In this document: in pieces, positions 1 through 8,048 of the stretch
Position numbering within the stretch: position 1 is the first letter of the stretch
Layout: every line of letters begins with the position of its first letter
Source of the DNA: FLUQ01 sp031551515
GTDB lineage: Bacteria; Desulfobacterota; Desulfovibrionia; Desulfovibrionales; Desulfovibrionaceae
Assembly (NCBI GenBank): GCA_031551515.1
Contig: JAVBNL010000059.1
Coordinates: 6,272-70,271, forward strand
DNA length: 64,000 nucleotides
Direction of reading: 5' to 3'
The notes under the pieces: model-generated
The model's input: the letters and a program-made list of their open reading frames with translations, nothing else
Databases searched by the model: none
What the model was told of the DNA's origin: nothing
Position numbers and translations under genes: made by a program

Positions 1-565
1 GGGCGCCATCGCCGGCCGGGGCCGCCGGGGACCCCTGGAGCAGGGGGGCCATTTCGCGCCCGTCCAGGCGCAGGCCGATGCGGGTGATGCGGTTATAGCC
101 GTGGTCAAAGACGATGAGGGCGCCCGGCAGAACAAGACAGGCCTCGGCCTGTTCGGACGGCAAAACGGATGCCAGTTTGGGCTCCAGCAGGCCAGCGAGG
201 CCGTAGCCCAGATACCCGTATAGCGCGCGGGTGATGGGAGGCTGTTCCTGCCCGGGTTCGCTTGATTTTTCGATATGCAGCGCGGCCATAAGCTCACGCA
301 GGCCCTGAACAAAGGGCTTGCCGTTCAGATCAAGCAGGGGGGCAAGGCTTTTGTCCGCTGTCGCGACGTGCAGCAGGCCTTGGCGGCAAGATGCGGCCAG
401 AATGAAATCGGCGGCGATGATGCTGTAACGGCCCCAGCGGCCATCCACCTCGGCGCTTTCGAGCAAAATGCCCTGCCTTTCGCCCACCAGGCGGATGAAA
501 AGGCCCACCGGGGTTTCAAGGTCGCTATCCAGAAGGGTGCTGTGCTGGGTGAAACAAATGCGCAT
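1..565 (-). CDS. trpE: Anthranilate synthase component I, N-terminal part (cut by window edge)
   Basis: The frame opens with ATG at 565 and runs off the left edge with no stop, giving 188 codons. It is the N-terminal domain of the large anthranilate synthase subunit, which converts chorismate and ammonia/glutamine to anthranilate in tryptophan synthesis. Seen: the LLES motif at residues 34-37, which in TrpE forms part of the tryptophan feedback site, followed by GRWGRYSII and, later, YGYLGYGLAGLLE, matching the usual TrpE N-domain order. The C-terminal chorismate-binding domain lies outside. It follows a leader peptide and attenuator on the same strand, which supports trpE over the related pabB. 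The remaining trp genes presumably lie to the left. Confidence 0.9.
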   Translation of the reverse strand, partial: MRICFTQHSTLLDSDLETPVGLFIRLVGERQGILLESAEVDGRWGRYSIIAADFILAASCRQGLLHVATADKSLAPLLDLNGKPFVQGLRELMAALHIEKSSEPGQEQPPITRALYGYLGYGLAGLLEPKLASVLPSEQAEACLVLPGALIVFDHGYNRITRIGLRLDGREMAPLLQGSPAAPAGDGA

Positions 566-611
566 ACGGGCTCCTTAAATTCCGGGGCGCGCCGCGCGCT
601 CCGGCCCGTAT

Positions 612-650
612 GGCAATAGAAAAGGGGCCGCAGCGCTTGGCCGCGGCCCC
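612..650 (-). terminator. trp attenuator (intrinsic terminator)
   Basis: On the minus strand an 8-bp GC stem (GGGGCCGC, 650-643, pairing with 631-624) is followed directly by TTTTCTATT. It lies between the stop of the Trp-rich leader peptide and trpE, where a transcription attenuator is expected. Ribosome stalling at the tandem Trp codons would prevent terminator formation, but the competing antiterminator was not worked out base by base. Confidence 0.8.
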
Positions 651-673
651 TGATTGCAATCCTGTAACTAGCG

Positions 674-787
674 TCAGGCGTGAATCATGACCGCGCGAAA
701 AGAGCCTTGCCACCAAAGACCACGGGAAGAGACACCCATAAGGGTGAAACTGCGGGAGGGGGAAAGGGTACGGGTCATAATCATCAT
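674..787 (-). CDS. trpL: trp operon leader peptide
   Basis: A 37-codon ORF starts at ATG 787, with AGGA about six bases upstream, and stops at TGA 676-674. It contains two adjacent tryptophan codons (LWWQ, residues 24-27; codons at 710-715), very rare in random sequence. The stop is 23 bases before the attenuator stem and trpE begins about 110 bases further on. The peptide has no expected function of its own: its translation senses charged tRNA-Trp. In-frame ATGs at 784 and 778 are alternative starts. It is too short for ordinary gene callers. Confidence 0.85.
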   Translation of the reverse strand: MMIMTRTLSPSRSFTLMGVSSRGLWWQGSFRAVMIHA

Positions 788-810
788 TGCTTTCCTGAGT
801 TGTTTCGGAA

Positions 811-839
811 CAGATATATGCTTTTTAAATCACACGCAA
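811..839 (-). promoter_or_regulatory. Candidate promoter of trpL-trpE
   Basis: Read on minus, TTGCGT (839-834) is followed after 17 bases by TATCTG (816-811) in an AT-rich stretch, about 24 bases before the leader peptide start. The hexamers are weak matches to the housekeeping consensus. No terminator separates the upstream ggt stop at 849 from this site, so readthrough from ggt is also possible. Confidence 0.35.
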
Positions 840-848
840 GAGGTAATA

Positions 849-2561
849 CTAGAATTCGGCGCGCGGATCTGTAGAACCGTATACGATGCCGCTCTTTTGA
901 TCCACCAACAGGGCATTCACGTCGCCCATCGGGTCTTGCACGGATACTTTGTACCCCATGGCAGCGAGCTTGTCCGCCACATCCTTGACCACGCCATACT
1001 TTTCCACACGCAACTCGTCCGGCACCCACTGCATGTGTACGCGCGGGGCCATGACGGCTTCGCTGATATTCATGCCGTGGTCAATGACGTTGGAGATGGT
1101 CTGCAAGGTGGTGGTGATGATGCGCGAGCCGCCGGGGCTGCCCACGACCATGAAGATCTTGCCGTCTTTAAGCACGATGGTGGGCGACATGGAGCTGAGA
1201 GGCCGTTTTTCAGGAGCGATCTCGTTGGCCGTGCTGCCGATCAGGCCGTAAACGTTGGGTACGCCGGGCTTGATCGCAAAGTCGTCCATTTCATTGTTCA
1301 GTAAAAATCCCGCGCCCATGACCGCAGCGCCGCTGCCGTATGAGGTGTTGATGGTATAGGTCACGGCCACGGCGTTACCTTTCTTGTCCACGACGGAATA
1401 GTGGGTGGTCTGGGTGCCTTCGCGGATATCCAGGCCCGGCTTTACATCCTTGCTGGGCGTGGCCTTGTCTTTGTTCTTGAGGATCTTGTCGTAAATCGCC
1501 TTGGCATAGGCCTTGTCGATGAGCTTGTCGGCGGGCACTTTCACGAAGTCAGGGTCGCCCATGTATTCCGAGCGGTCGGCAAAGGCATAGCGCATGGCTT
1601 CCGCCGTGATGTGCAGCGCGGCGGACGAGGCAAAGCCCATGCCCTTGATATCCGCCTGTTCCATGACGTTGAGAATCTGGATGATGTGCGTGCCGCCGGA
1701 ACTGGGCGGACTCATGGAGACGATTTCATAGCCCCGGTACGTTCCCTTGACCGGCGCTCGCCAGGCCACGCTGTATTTGGCCAGGTCTTCCTTGCTGACC
1801 AGGCCGCCGTTTTTTTTCATATCGGCATCGATCTGATTGGCTATCCTGCCCTTGTAAAAGGCGTCAGGCCCTTGTCCCGCGATCAGGCGCAGCGTGGCGG
1901 CAAGATCTTTTTGCACGAAGAGCTCGCCTTCTTTGTAGGCGGAGCCGTCAGGCTTCAGAAAATATTTGCGTGACGAGGCGAACTTGGCGAACACCTTTTG
2001 CATGGGCGCCATGGTCACTTCCTGCCGGGTGTTGATGCGAAAGCCCTTGTCGGCCAGTTCTATGGCCGGGGTGATCAGGTCGGACAGTTTGCGGGTGCCG
2101 TATTTGGCCAAGATGGCGCTCATGCCCGCCACGGTGCCTGGCGTGCCGGCGGCCAGATAGCCGACGGTGCTGGCCTGGGGCACGACGTTGCCGGCCTTAT
2201 CCAGATACATGTCTTTCGTGGCCTTGAGCGGAGCCTTTTCGCGAAAATCGGCCACGATATCCTGCCCGTCGACGGTGTGGATGACGGCGAAGCCGCCGCC
2301 CCCAATGTTGCCCGCTGCCGGGTGCACAACTGCCAGGGCGTATCCCACTGCCACGGCCGCATCAACGGCGTTGCCGCCCGTATCCAGCACTTTTTGCCCG
2401 ATATTGGTTGCCAGGATGTGGCTGGAAAGCACCATGCCGCCGGTTTTGCTTTTGAGCGGGGCGGGGGCGGCCGCTTGCGCCCAGCTTTGCGGCAGAAGGG
2501 ACAACGCCAAGAAGAGGCAGAGGAGGAGCCTGAGGGGACGCTTTTGTTTGATAAAAGCCAT
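849..2561 (-). CDS. ggt: Gamma-glutamyltransferase, exported
   Basis: A 570-residue Ntn-hydrolase that cleaves or transfers the gamma-glutamyl group of glutathione and related peptides. Residues 1-30 look like a signal peptide (Lys/Arg start, LLLCLFLALSLL core, WAQA), so it should act in the periplasm. The precursor is expected to self-cleave before the first Thr of TTHYSVVD (about residue 385), giving large and small subunits; LLNNEMDDF and a PLSSMSPT segment further on are family hallmarks. The ATG at 2561 has GAGG just upstream. An open frame continues far upstream to 3242 but runs antisense through the dcu gene, so it is not used. Released cysteinylglycine and glutamate could supply sulfur and carbon (inference). 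Confidence 0.93.
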   Translation of the reverse strand: MAFIKQKRPLRLLLCLFLALSLLPQSWAQAAAPAPLKSKTGGMVLSSHILATNIGQKVLDTGGNAVDAAVAVGYALAVVHPAAGNIGGGGFAVIHTVDGQDIVADFREKAPLKATKDMYLDKAGNVVPQASTVGYLAAGTPGTVAGMSAILAKYGTRKLSDLITPAIELADKGFRINTRQEVTMAPMQKVFAKFASSRKYFLKPDGSAYKEGELFVQKDLAATLRLIAGQGPDAFYKGRIANQIDADMKKNGGLVSKEDLAKYSVAWRAPVKGTYRGYEIVSMSPPSSGGTHIIQILNVMEQADIKGMGFASSAALHITAEAMRYAFADRSEYMGDPDFVKVPADKLIDKAYAKAIYDKILKNKDKATPSKDVKPGLDIREGTQTTHYSVVDKKGNAVAVTYTINTSYGSGAAVMGAGFLLNNEMDDFAIKPGVPNVYGLIGSTANEIAPEKRPLSSMSPTIVLKDGKIFMVVGSPGGSRIITTTLQTISNVIDHGMNISEAVMAPRVHMQWVPDELRVEKYGVVKDVADKLAAMGYKVSVQDPMGDVNALLVDQKSGIVYGSTDPRAEF

Positions 2562-2655
2562 AGGTACCTCGCACGTAAGGGTGGGGTGGGGATAAAAGGC
2601 GGGCGGAGGGATTCCTCCGATTATCTTAAATTGCCAGATAACGCGCGAGGCGTCG

Positions 2656-2695
2656 AGGAAAAATGAAAAGGCCGCGCACGGGCGCAGCCTTTTCA
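2656..2695 (-). terminator. Terminator after the dcu gene
   Basis: TGAAAAGGC at 2664-2672 pairs perfectly with GCCTTTTCA at 2687-2695; on minus the stem is followed by TTTTTCCT. It lies 19 bases past the dcu stop and ends that transcript before ggt, which must then have its own promoter in 2562-2655. Confidence 0.8.
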
Positions 2696-2713
2696 TTTCA
2701 GTGGCTGATATCG

Positions 2714-4054
2714 TTAAATATATCCGTAAAAGGCAGCCAGAATATACGAGCAGACGCTGGTCACGCCTACTCCGATCAGGCCGGGCAGAATGAAGCTGTG
2801 GTTGATGACGAATTTGCCGATATGCGTCGTGCCCGAACGGTCGAACTGAATGGCGGAGAGGTCGCTGGGATAGGTCGGCAGGATATAATAGCCGTAGCAG
2901 GCCGGGAAAAAGGCCACAATGTGCCCCGGGTCCACGCCGATGGCAAGGGCCACCGGCACCATGGCGGTGAGCGCCGCCGCCTGCGAGTTGACCAGCTTTG
3001 AGACCAGCAGCAGGCAGACGGCATAGGCCCAGGGGTGCTGCTTCATGATCGCGCCGAGAGAAATTTTCAGGTCGCCGATGTGCGCGGCGAACATGGAGTC
3101 TGCCATCCAGGCTACGCCGAACACGGAAATGACCGCCACCATGCCGGAGCGGAACACGTCGTTTCTGGCGATATTCGCCGCGTTGACCTTGCAGAAAAGC
3201 AGCATCAACGCGCCTGAACCGAGCATGAACATCTGCACGCACTGCACCATGTCCAGGGGTTTGCCGCCGAACACGGGCCGCAGCCCTTTGAACATGCCCA
3301 GCATGGCGATGACCGCCACCGCGCCGAGAAAGATCCAGACGGAGAGCTTCTGGCTGGCCGTGGTTTTTTTATCCAGCAGGGTGGCTGTGTCGCCGTAAAC
3401 GTACTTCTTGTTTTCCGGGTCGGCGATAAACGCCTGGAAGGTTTCGTCCTTGTCCAGGTCCTTGCCCCGGAACCAGCTGTAAATGCCGACGGCAAGCAGG
3501 CCCATGATGGTGGCGGGCACGGACATGGCCAAGAGGATGTGCGGCTCAAGATGCTTGCCGTTGATGGTCACGGTGCTCATCAGCGCCAAAAATGCCGTGG
3601 TGGGCGCAGAAACGGGCCCGGCCATGTTGCCCATTTGTGAAGCCACGGAAGACCCGGCCATGGGCCGCTCCGGCCGTATACCGTTCTTGATGGCGATATC
3701 GTATATGATGGGCTGAATGGTGTAGACCGTGTGCCCCGTGCCGGAGAGTATGGTCAGAAAAGCGGTGACGAAGGGCGCGAGTATGGACAGGTATTTGGGG
3801 TTGCGGCGCAAAATGCGTTCGGCCGCCTGCAGCATGACGTCCAGGCCGCCCGCCGCCTGCAGGGTGGCGGAAGCGGAAACCACGGCGGTGATGGTGAGAA
3901 TGACCGAAACGGGCGGGCTGCCCGGTTTGACCCCGAAAACGAAAGTCAGGATGATAACGCCGATGCCGCCCAGCAGACCCAAGGCCATGCCGCCTTTGCG
4001 GGCGCCGTAAAACAGGCAGACGAGAATGATCGCGAGTTGCAACGTGAATCCCAT
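2714..4054 (-). CDS. Anaerobic C4-dicarboxylate transporter, Dcu family
   Basis: A 446-residue, very hydrophobic protein with about ten to twelve membrane segments. It matches the DcuA/DcuB family, which exchanges or imports C4-dicarboxylates such as fumarate, malate, aspartate and tartrate under anaerobic conditions. Family-like stretches include FYGARKGGMALG near the N-terminus, LSGTGHTVYTIQP, and VASQMGNMAGPVSAPT. The start at 4054 (MGFTLQ) was chosen because GGAGG lies five bases upstream; an earlier in-frame TTG would sit inside that ribosome site. It lies 84 bases downstream of a D-tartrate dehydratase gene on the same strand, so tartrate import is the natural guess. Which Dcu subtype it is cannot be told. 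Confidence 0.88.
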   Translation of the reverse strand: MGFTLQLAIILVCLFYGARKGGMALGLLGGIGVIILTFVFGVKPGSPPVSVILTITAVVSASATLQAAGGLDVMLQAAERILRRNPKYLSILAPFVTAFLTILSGTGHTVYTIQPIIYDIAIKNGIRPERPMAGSSVASQMGNMAGPVSAPTTAFLALMSTVTINGKHLEPHILLAMSVPATIMGLLAVGIYSWFRGKDLDKDETFQAFIADPENKKYVYGDTATLLDKKTTASQKLSVWIFLGAVAVIAMLGMFKGLRPVFGGKPLDMVQCVQMFMLGSGALMLLFCKVNAANIARNDVFRSGMVAVISVFGVAWMADSMFAAHIGDLKISLGAIMKQHPWAYAVCLLLVSKLVNSQAAALTAMVPVALAIGVDPGHIVAFFPACYGYYILPTYPSDLSAIQFDRSGTTHIGKFVINHSFILPGLIGVGVTSVCSYILAAFYGYI

Positions 4055-4138
4055 GAAAGCCTCCAACTGTAAAAGGAGCGAGATCGGGGTATCGGCTCAT
4101 TTTCTGAGCCGATACCCAGGACAGGGAACTGCTTTGCG

Positions 4139-5305
4139 TTACAGAAGGTCTTGCATGACCTTGTACAGCGCGCTCTTTTCTTCGATGCCGATGCCGGGCG
4201 CGGAAGGCAGCCCCACATAGCCGCTTTGCACGGCGATGCCGTCGGCGAAGCCGCCGAAAGGCTGAAACACGCCCGGGTAGGATTCATTGCCGCCAAGGTG
4301 CAGCCCCGCCGCGATGTTCAGCGACATCTGGTGCCCGCCGTGGGGCACCACGCGGCGCGAAGACCAGCCCAGTTCTTTCATCGCGTCCAACGTGCGCATG
4401 TATTCGACCAGGCCGTAAGACAGGGCGCAGTCAAACTGCAGATAGTCTTTTTCCGGCCGCATGCCGCCGTAGCGTAGCAGGTTGCGGGCGTCTTGGTGCG
4501 AGAAGAGGTTCTCGCCCGTGGCCATGGGCGGGTCGTAATGTTCGGCCAACTCCGCCTGCAGGGCGTAATCGAGCGGGTCGCCCGCCTCTTCGTACCAGAA
4601 GAGGTTATAATCGCGCATGGCTTTGGCGTATTCGACGGCGGTCTTCAGGTCAAAGCGGCCGTTGGCGTCGACAGCCAGGCGGGAGCCGTCGCCGCCCAGC
4701 ACCTTGATGACCGCTTCGATGCGCGCGATGTCTTCTTTGAGCGGGGCCGCGCCGATTTTCATTTTGACCACGGAATAGCCCATATCCAGGTAGCCGCGCA
4801 TTTCATCCTGCAGTTTTCCGTGGTCTTTGCCGGGGTAATAATAGCCGCCCGCGGCGTAGACAAACACTTTGTCGTCGGCCTTGCCCCCGCGATAGCGGTC
4901 GGCCAGCAGCCGGTACAGGGGCTTGCCTTCTATCTTGGCCACCGCGTCCCAGACGGCCATGTCGAGGGTGCCCATGGCCACGGAACGCTCGCCGTGCCCG
5001 CCGGGCTTTTCGTTCTTGAACATGGTGTTCCAGACGGCAAAGGGGTCGAGGTTGTCGCGCTCTTTGTCGATCAGGCCGGCCGGGTCGGCTTCCATAATTC
5101 TGGGGATAAACCGCTCGCGCATAAGCGCGCCCTGGCCGTAGCGGCCGTTGGAGTGGAAGCCGAAGCCCACCACGGGCTTGCCGTCGCGGATGACGTCGGT
5201 GACCACAGCCACCGTGGAGCAGGTCATTTTGGAAAAGTCGATGTACGCGTTGGCAATGGAAGAGGCGATGGACACGGTCTTTTCACGAATGCTGACGATG
5301 CGCAT
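4139..5305 (-). CDS. tarD: D(-)-tartrate dehydratase, enolase superfamily
   Basis: A 388-residue member of the mandelate racemase/enolase superfamily that closely resembles the rhizobial D(-)-tartrate dehydratase, which dehydrates D-tartrate to oxaloacetate. Visible catalytic apparatus: KMK at 181-183, metal ligands Asp213, Glu239 and Glu265 (AVDANGRF, WYEEAGD, ATGENLF), and His322 in VVPHGGHQM. Length and residue numbering agree with the characterised enzyme. The ATG at 5305 (MRIVSIREK) fits the family start; the longer frame to 5419 would cover the divergent promoter region. The carrier gene follows and a divergent LysR gene lies upstream, so this reads as a tartrate utilisation cassette. 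Confidence 0.85.
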   Translation of the reverse strand: MRIVSIREKTVSIASSIANAYIDFSKMTCSTVAVVTDVIRDGKPVVGFGFHSNGRYGQGALMRERFIPRIMEADPAGLIDKERDNLDPFAVWNTMFKNEKPGGHGERSVAMGTLDMAVWDAVAKIEGKPLYRLLADRYRGGKADDKVFVYAAGGYYYPGKDHGKLQDEMRGYLDMGYSVVKMKIGAAPLKEDIARIEAVIKVLGGDGSRLAVDANGRFDLKTAVEYAKAMRDYNLFWYEEAGDPLDYALQAELAEHYDPPMATGENLFSHQDARNLLRYGGMRPEKDYLQFDCALSYGLVEYMRTLDAMKELGWSSRRVVPHGGHQMSLNIAAGLHLGGNESYPGVFQPFGGFADGIAVQSGYVGLPSAPGIGIEEKSALYKVMQDLL

Positions 5306-5335
5306 ATTGCATGCTCTCCGGCTAAAAGTTGAATG

Positions 5336-5351
5336 AGAAATTGTGATTTCT
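5336..5351. promoter_or_regulatory. Candidate LysR operator in the tartrate divergent region
   Basis: AGAAAT-TGTG-ATTTCT is a perfect 16-base inverted repeat, 31 bases upstream of the tarD start and 83 bases upstream of the divergent regulator gene. The position suits a LysR-type operator, but no footprint logic can be read from sequence alone. Confidence 0.4.
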
Positions 5352-5433
5352 ACATATATGCGCTGATAGTTCTGGATTATCCAATGCCGGTTCAGTATCC
5401 TGTTATGCATAAACGGCATAGTTGGGGGCGTTT

Positions 5434-6333
5434 ATGAATATAGATTGGCTGGAAGATTTTACGGCGCTGGCGGAAGCGGAAAATTTTTCACGCGCGGCGG
5501 AGCGGCGCAACGTCACGCAGCCCGCGTTCAGCCGGCGCATCCGTGCCTTTGAAGAATGGCTGGGCACGTCTCTTTTCGTCCGGGGCGGGCAAAAGATCAC
5601 CCTGACCCGCGCCGGGGATGCCATCCGGGCGGAAGCGGAAGCGATTTTGCGGGCGGCGCTGCGCCTGCGCCGCATCGCGCGCGAATGCGCCGTGGGTGAA
5701 GAGGCGACTTTGCATTTCGCGGCCACGCATTCGCTGTCTTTCAGTTTTTTTCCGGGTTGGATCAAGCGCTATGCGCCTTTTTTAGGGCGTACTTCGATCA
5801 ACCTCATATCCGACACCATGGCCGCTTGCGAAGCTGCGCTGGTGCAGGGCCAGGTGCAGTTTCTGCTCTGCCACGATTCGCCTGCCGCGCCTTCACGTTT
5901 CAGAGATACGGGTTTTTCAAGCCACGCTGTGGGAACAGATACCCTTTCGCCCTACGCGGCGGCGGATGGGCGAAGGAAGCCGGTTTGCGATCTTGATGAT
6001 GCATCGCGCCCGGCGCGCTGGCTGCAATACAGCCCGGAATCGGGTTTTTGCCGCATGATGCAGGGGCACGCGAAAGTGGCGGCGTGCATGGCCGCATCCG
6101 CCCCTGGTTTCACTTCGCGTCTGGCGACGGTGTTGCTTTCTGTTGCTACGGACGGGCAGGGGGTGGCCTGGCTGCCCGCAAGCCTGGCCGCGGCCGCGGT
6201 GGAGCAAGGCCGCCTTGTGCGGGCGGGATGCGGTGAATGGGATATCCCTGTGGTCGTGCGGCTTTTCTTGCGAAAAGACGAGAAGAGCGAAGCGGCGCTG
6301 GCGCTGTGGCGCGAGATTACGCTCAGTCGTTGA
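5434..6333 (+). CDS. LysR-family transcriptional regulator beside tartrate genes
   Basis: A 299-residue protein with an N-terminal winged helix-turn-helix of LysR type (FTALAEAENFSRAAERRNVTQ, then FSRRIRAFEEWLG, residues about 8-48) and a substrate-binding-like effector domain. ATG 5434 is preceded by GGGGGCG. It is divergent from tarD with 128 bases between, the classic arrangement for a regulator of the neighbouring operon, so a tartrate-like effector is inferred. Its last 11 bases overlap the convergent acetolactate synthase gene. Confidence 0.88.
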   Translation: MNIDWLEDFTALAEAENFSRAAERRNVTQPAFSRRIRAFEEWLGTSLFVRGGQKITLTRAGDAIRAEAEAILRAALRLRRIARECAVGEEATLHFAATHSLSFSFFPGWIKRYAPFLGRTSINLISDTMAACEAALVQGQVQFLLCHDSPAAPSRFRDTGFSSHAVGTDTLSPYAAADGRRKPVCDLDDASRPARWLQYSPESGFCRMMQGHAKVAACMAASAPGFTSRLATVLLSVATDGQGVAWLPASLAAAAVEQGRLVRAGCGEWDIPVVVRLFLRKDEKSEAALALWREITLSR

Positions 6334-7987
6334 AGATCATGTCTTCGCCCGTGCGGCCCGGCGGGATGATGGGAAAAACCCGTTCGGACGCGTCGATCAC
6401 GCAGTCGATGATGCAGGGGCGACGGCTGCGCAAGACTTTTTCCAGAACCGGTCTGACCTCTTTTTTGTGTTCGATCCTGAAGCCTCCCGCGCCGAAAGCC
6501 TCGGCCAGTTTCACGTAATCCGTGGCCCGGTTCAGTTCGGTGTGCGAATAGCGCTTGTCATAAAACAGCGCCTGCCACTGGTGGACCATGCCGAGCACCT
6601 GGTTGTTGAGAACCAGCACGATGAGCGGCAGGTTTTGCGATACGGCGGTGGCCATTTCATTCAGGTTCATGTGGAAGCTGCCGTCGCCGGTGACCAGGGC
6701 CACCGGGCGGCCGGGGTTGCCGATTTTCGCGCCGATGGCCGCGCCCATGCCATAGCCCATGGTGCCCAGGCCGCAGGAACTGAGAAAGGTGCGGGGTTTT
6801 GCGAAGCGGTAATGCTGGGCGGTCCACATCTGGTGCTGGCCTACGTCGGTGACCACGATGCCGCTGTCGCCCAGAACGTGCCGCAGCCCCACGATCACGT
6901 CATAGGGGGTCAGGCGCTCTGAAACGCCAGTGGGCAGGGCGTTATACGCCTTGTGCCGCAAGAGGCCGTGCAGCCACTCCGGGTTGCGGTTTTCTTCCAG
7001 TTTTCGCAACAGGGCGGGAATGGCCTGCCGCATGCCGCCCGCAAGGGCCGCGTCCGCCGTGATGTTTTTGGACAGCTCGGCGGAATCGATGTCGATATGC
7101 ACCACCTTCGCGTTTTCGGCGAAACGCGTGCGGTTGCCCGCGACACGGTCGGAAAAGCGCGCGCCGAGCGCGATCAGCACGTCGCATTCGCTCACGGCCA
7201 TGTTGGCCGTGGCCGTGCCGTGCATGCCCACCAGGCCGAGAAAGAGCGAATAGTCGCTGGGCACGGAAGACAGGCCCATCAGGCTGACGCAGACCGGCGC
7301 GCTGATTTTTTGCGAGAGCGCCAGCAACAGGTCGGATGAATCGGAAAAGGTCACCCCGCCGCCCGCATAGATAAGCGGGCGTTTGGCGTTGTTGATCCAT
7401 TCAGCCGCGCGGGCCAGCGCATCCGGCGCCGGGGGCTGGGCGGGTTCCGGTTCGTACCGTTGCACGCCGGTGAATTCGGCTTTCATGCCGGCCACGTCTT
7501 TGGGGATATCGATAAGCGTCGGTCGTTTGCGGCCGGAGTTGGCGATGCTGAAGGCCCGGCGCACGGTTTCGGCCAGATTCGCCGCATCCGTCACCAAAAA
7601 ATTGCTTTTGACCACGGGTTTTGTGATCTCGGTGATGTTCACTTCCTGAAAGCCGTCACGGCCCATCAGGTCGCGGGGCACGTTGCCCGTAATGGCCACC
7701 AGGGGCACGGAATCGAGGTAGGCGGTGGCGATGCCGGTAACCAGGTTGGTCGCGCCGGGGCCCGAGGTGGCAAGCACCACGCCCGTTTTGCCGGTGGAGC
7801 GGGCATAGCCGTCGGCCGCGTGGGCCGCGCCCTGCTCATGCGCGGTGAGCACCAGGCGAATGTCATCGCGCCGTTGGTACAGCGCGTCGAATATATCAAG
7901 AACCGTGCCGCCGGGGTAGCCGAACACGGTATCAACGCCTTGGGCGATCAGCGCCTCAAGCAGAATGTGCGCGCCGGTAAGCTGCAT
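6323..7987 (-). CDS. ilvB: Acetolactate synthase, large catalytic subunit
   Basis: A 554-residue thiamine-diphosphate enzyme joining two pyruvates (or pyruvate and 2-oxobutyrate) in branched-chain amino-acid synthesis. Domains in order: PYR (VFGYPGG about 22-28 with the catalytic Glu in AHEQGAAHAADGYAR), central domain, and PP domain with the GDGSFHMN diphosphate/Mg site. SGPGATNLVTG is typical. ATG 7987 has AGGAG eight bases upstream. No regulatory subunit gene (ilvN) is adjacent; the LysR gene and an MFS gene flank it, so it seems monocistronic. Length and motifs fit the biosynthetic type better than the catabolic AlsS type, but that distinction is not certain. Confidence 0.9.
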   Translation of the reverse strand: MQLTGAHILLEALIAQGVDTVFGYPGGTVLDIFDALYQRRDDIRLVLTAHEQGAAHAADGYARSTGKTGVVLATSGPGATNLVTGIATAYLDSVPLVAITGNVPRDLMGRDGFQEVNITEITKPVVKSNFLVTDAANLAETVRRAFSIANSGRKRPTLIDIPKDVAGMKAEFTGVQRYEPEPAQPPAPDALARAAEWINNAKRPLIYAGGGVTFSDSSDLLLALSQKISAPVCVSLMGLSSVPSDYSLFLGLVGMHGTATANMAVSECDVLIALGARFSDRVAGNRTRFAENAKVVHIDIDSAELSKNITADAALAGGMRQAIPALLRKLEENRNPEWLHGLLRHKAYNALPTGVSERLTPYDVIVGLRHVLGDSGIVVTDVGQHQMWTAQHYRFAKPRTFLSSCGLGTMGYGMGAAIGAKIGNPGRPVALVTGDGSFHMNLNEMATAVSQNLPLIVLVLNNQVLGMVHQWQALFYDKRYSHTELNRATDYVKLAEAFGAGGFRIEHKKEVRPVLEKVLRSRRPCIIDCVIDASERVFPIIPPGRTGEDMIFND

Positions 7988-8048
7988 GGCCTGTCTCCTT
8001 CTGCGCGGGATTCTGCCAGAAACAGCCGCCGCCGGACAAGCAAAAATG

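Noticed and set aside
2562..3242. Upstream extension of the ggt frame to a 797-residue protein
   Set aside because: The extension runs antisense through the well-supported dcu gene; the ATG at 2561 has a ribosome site and a signal peptide.
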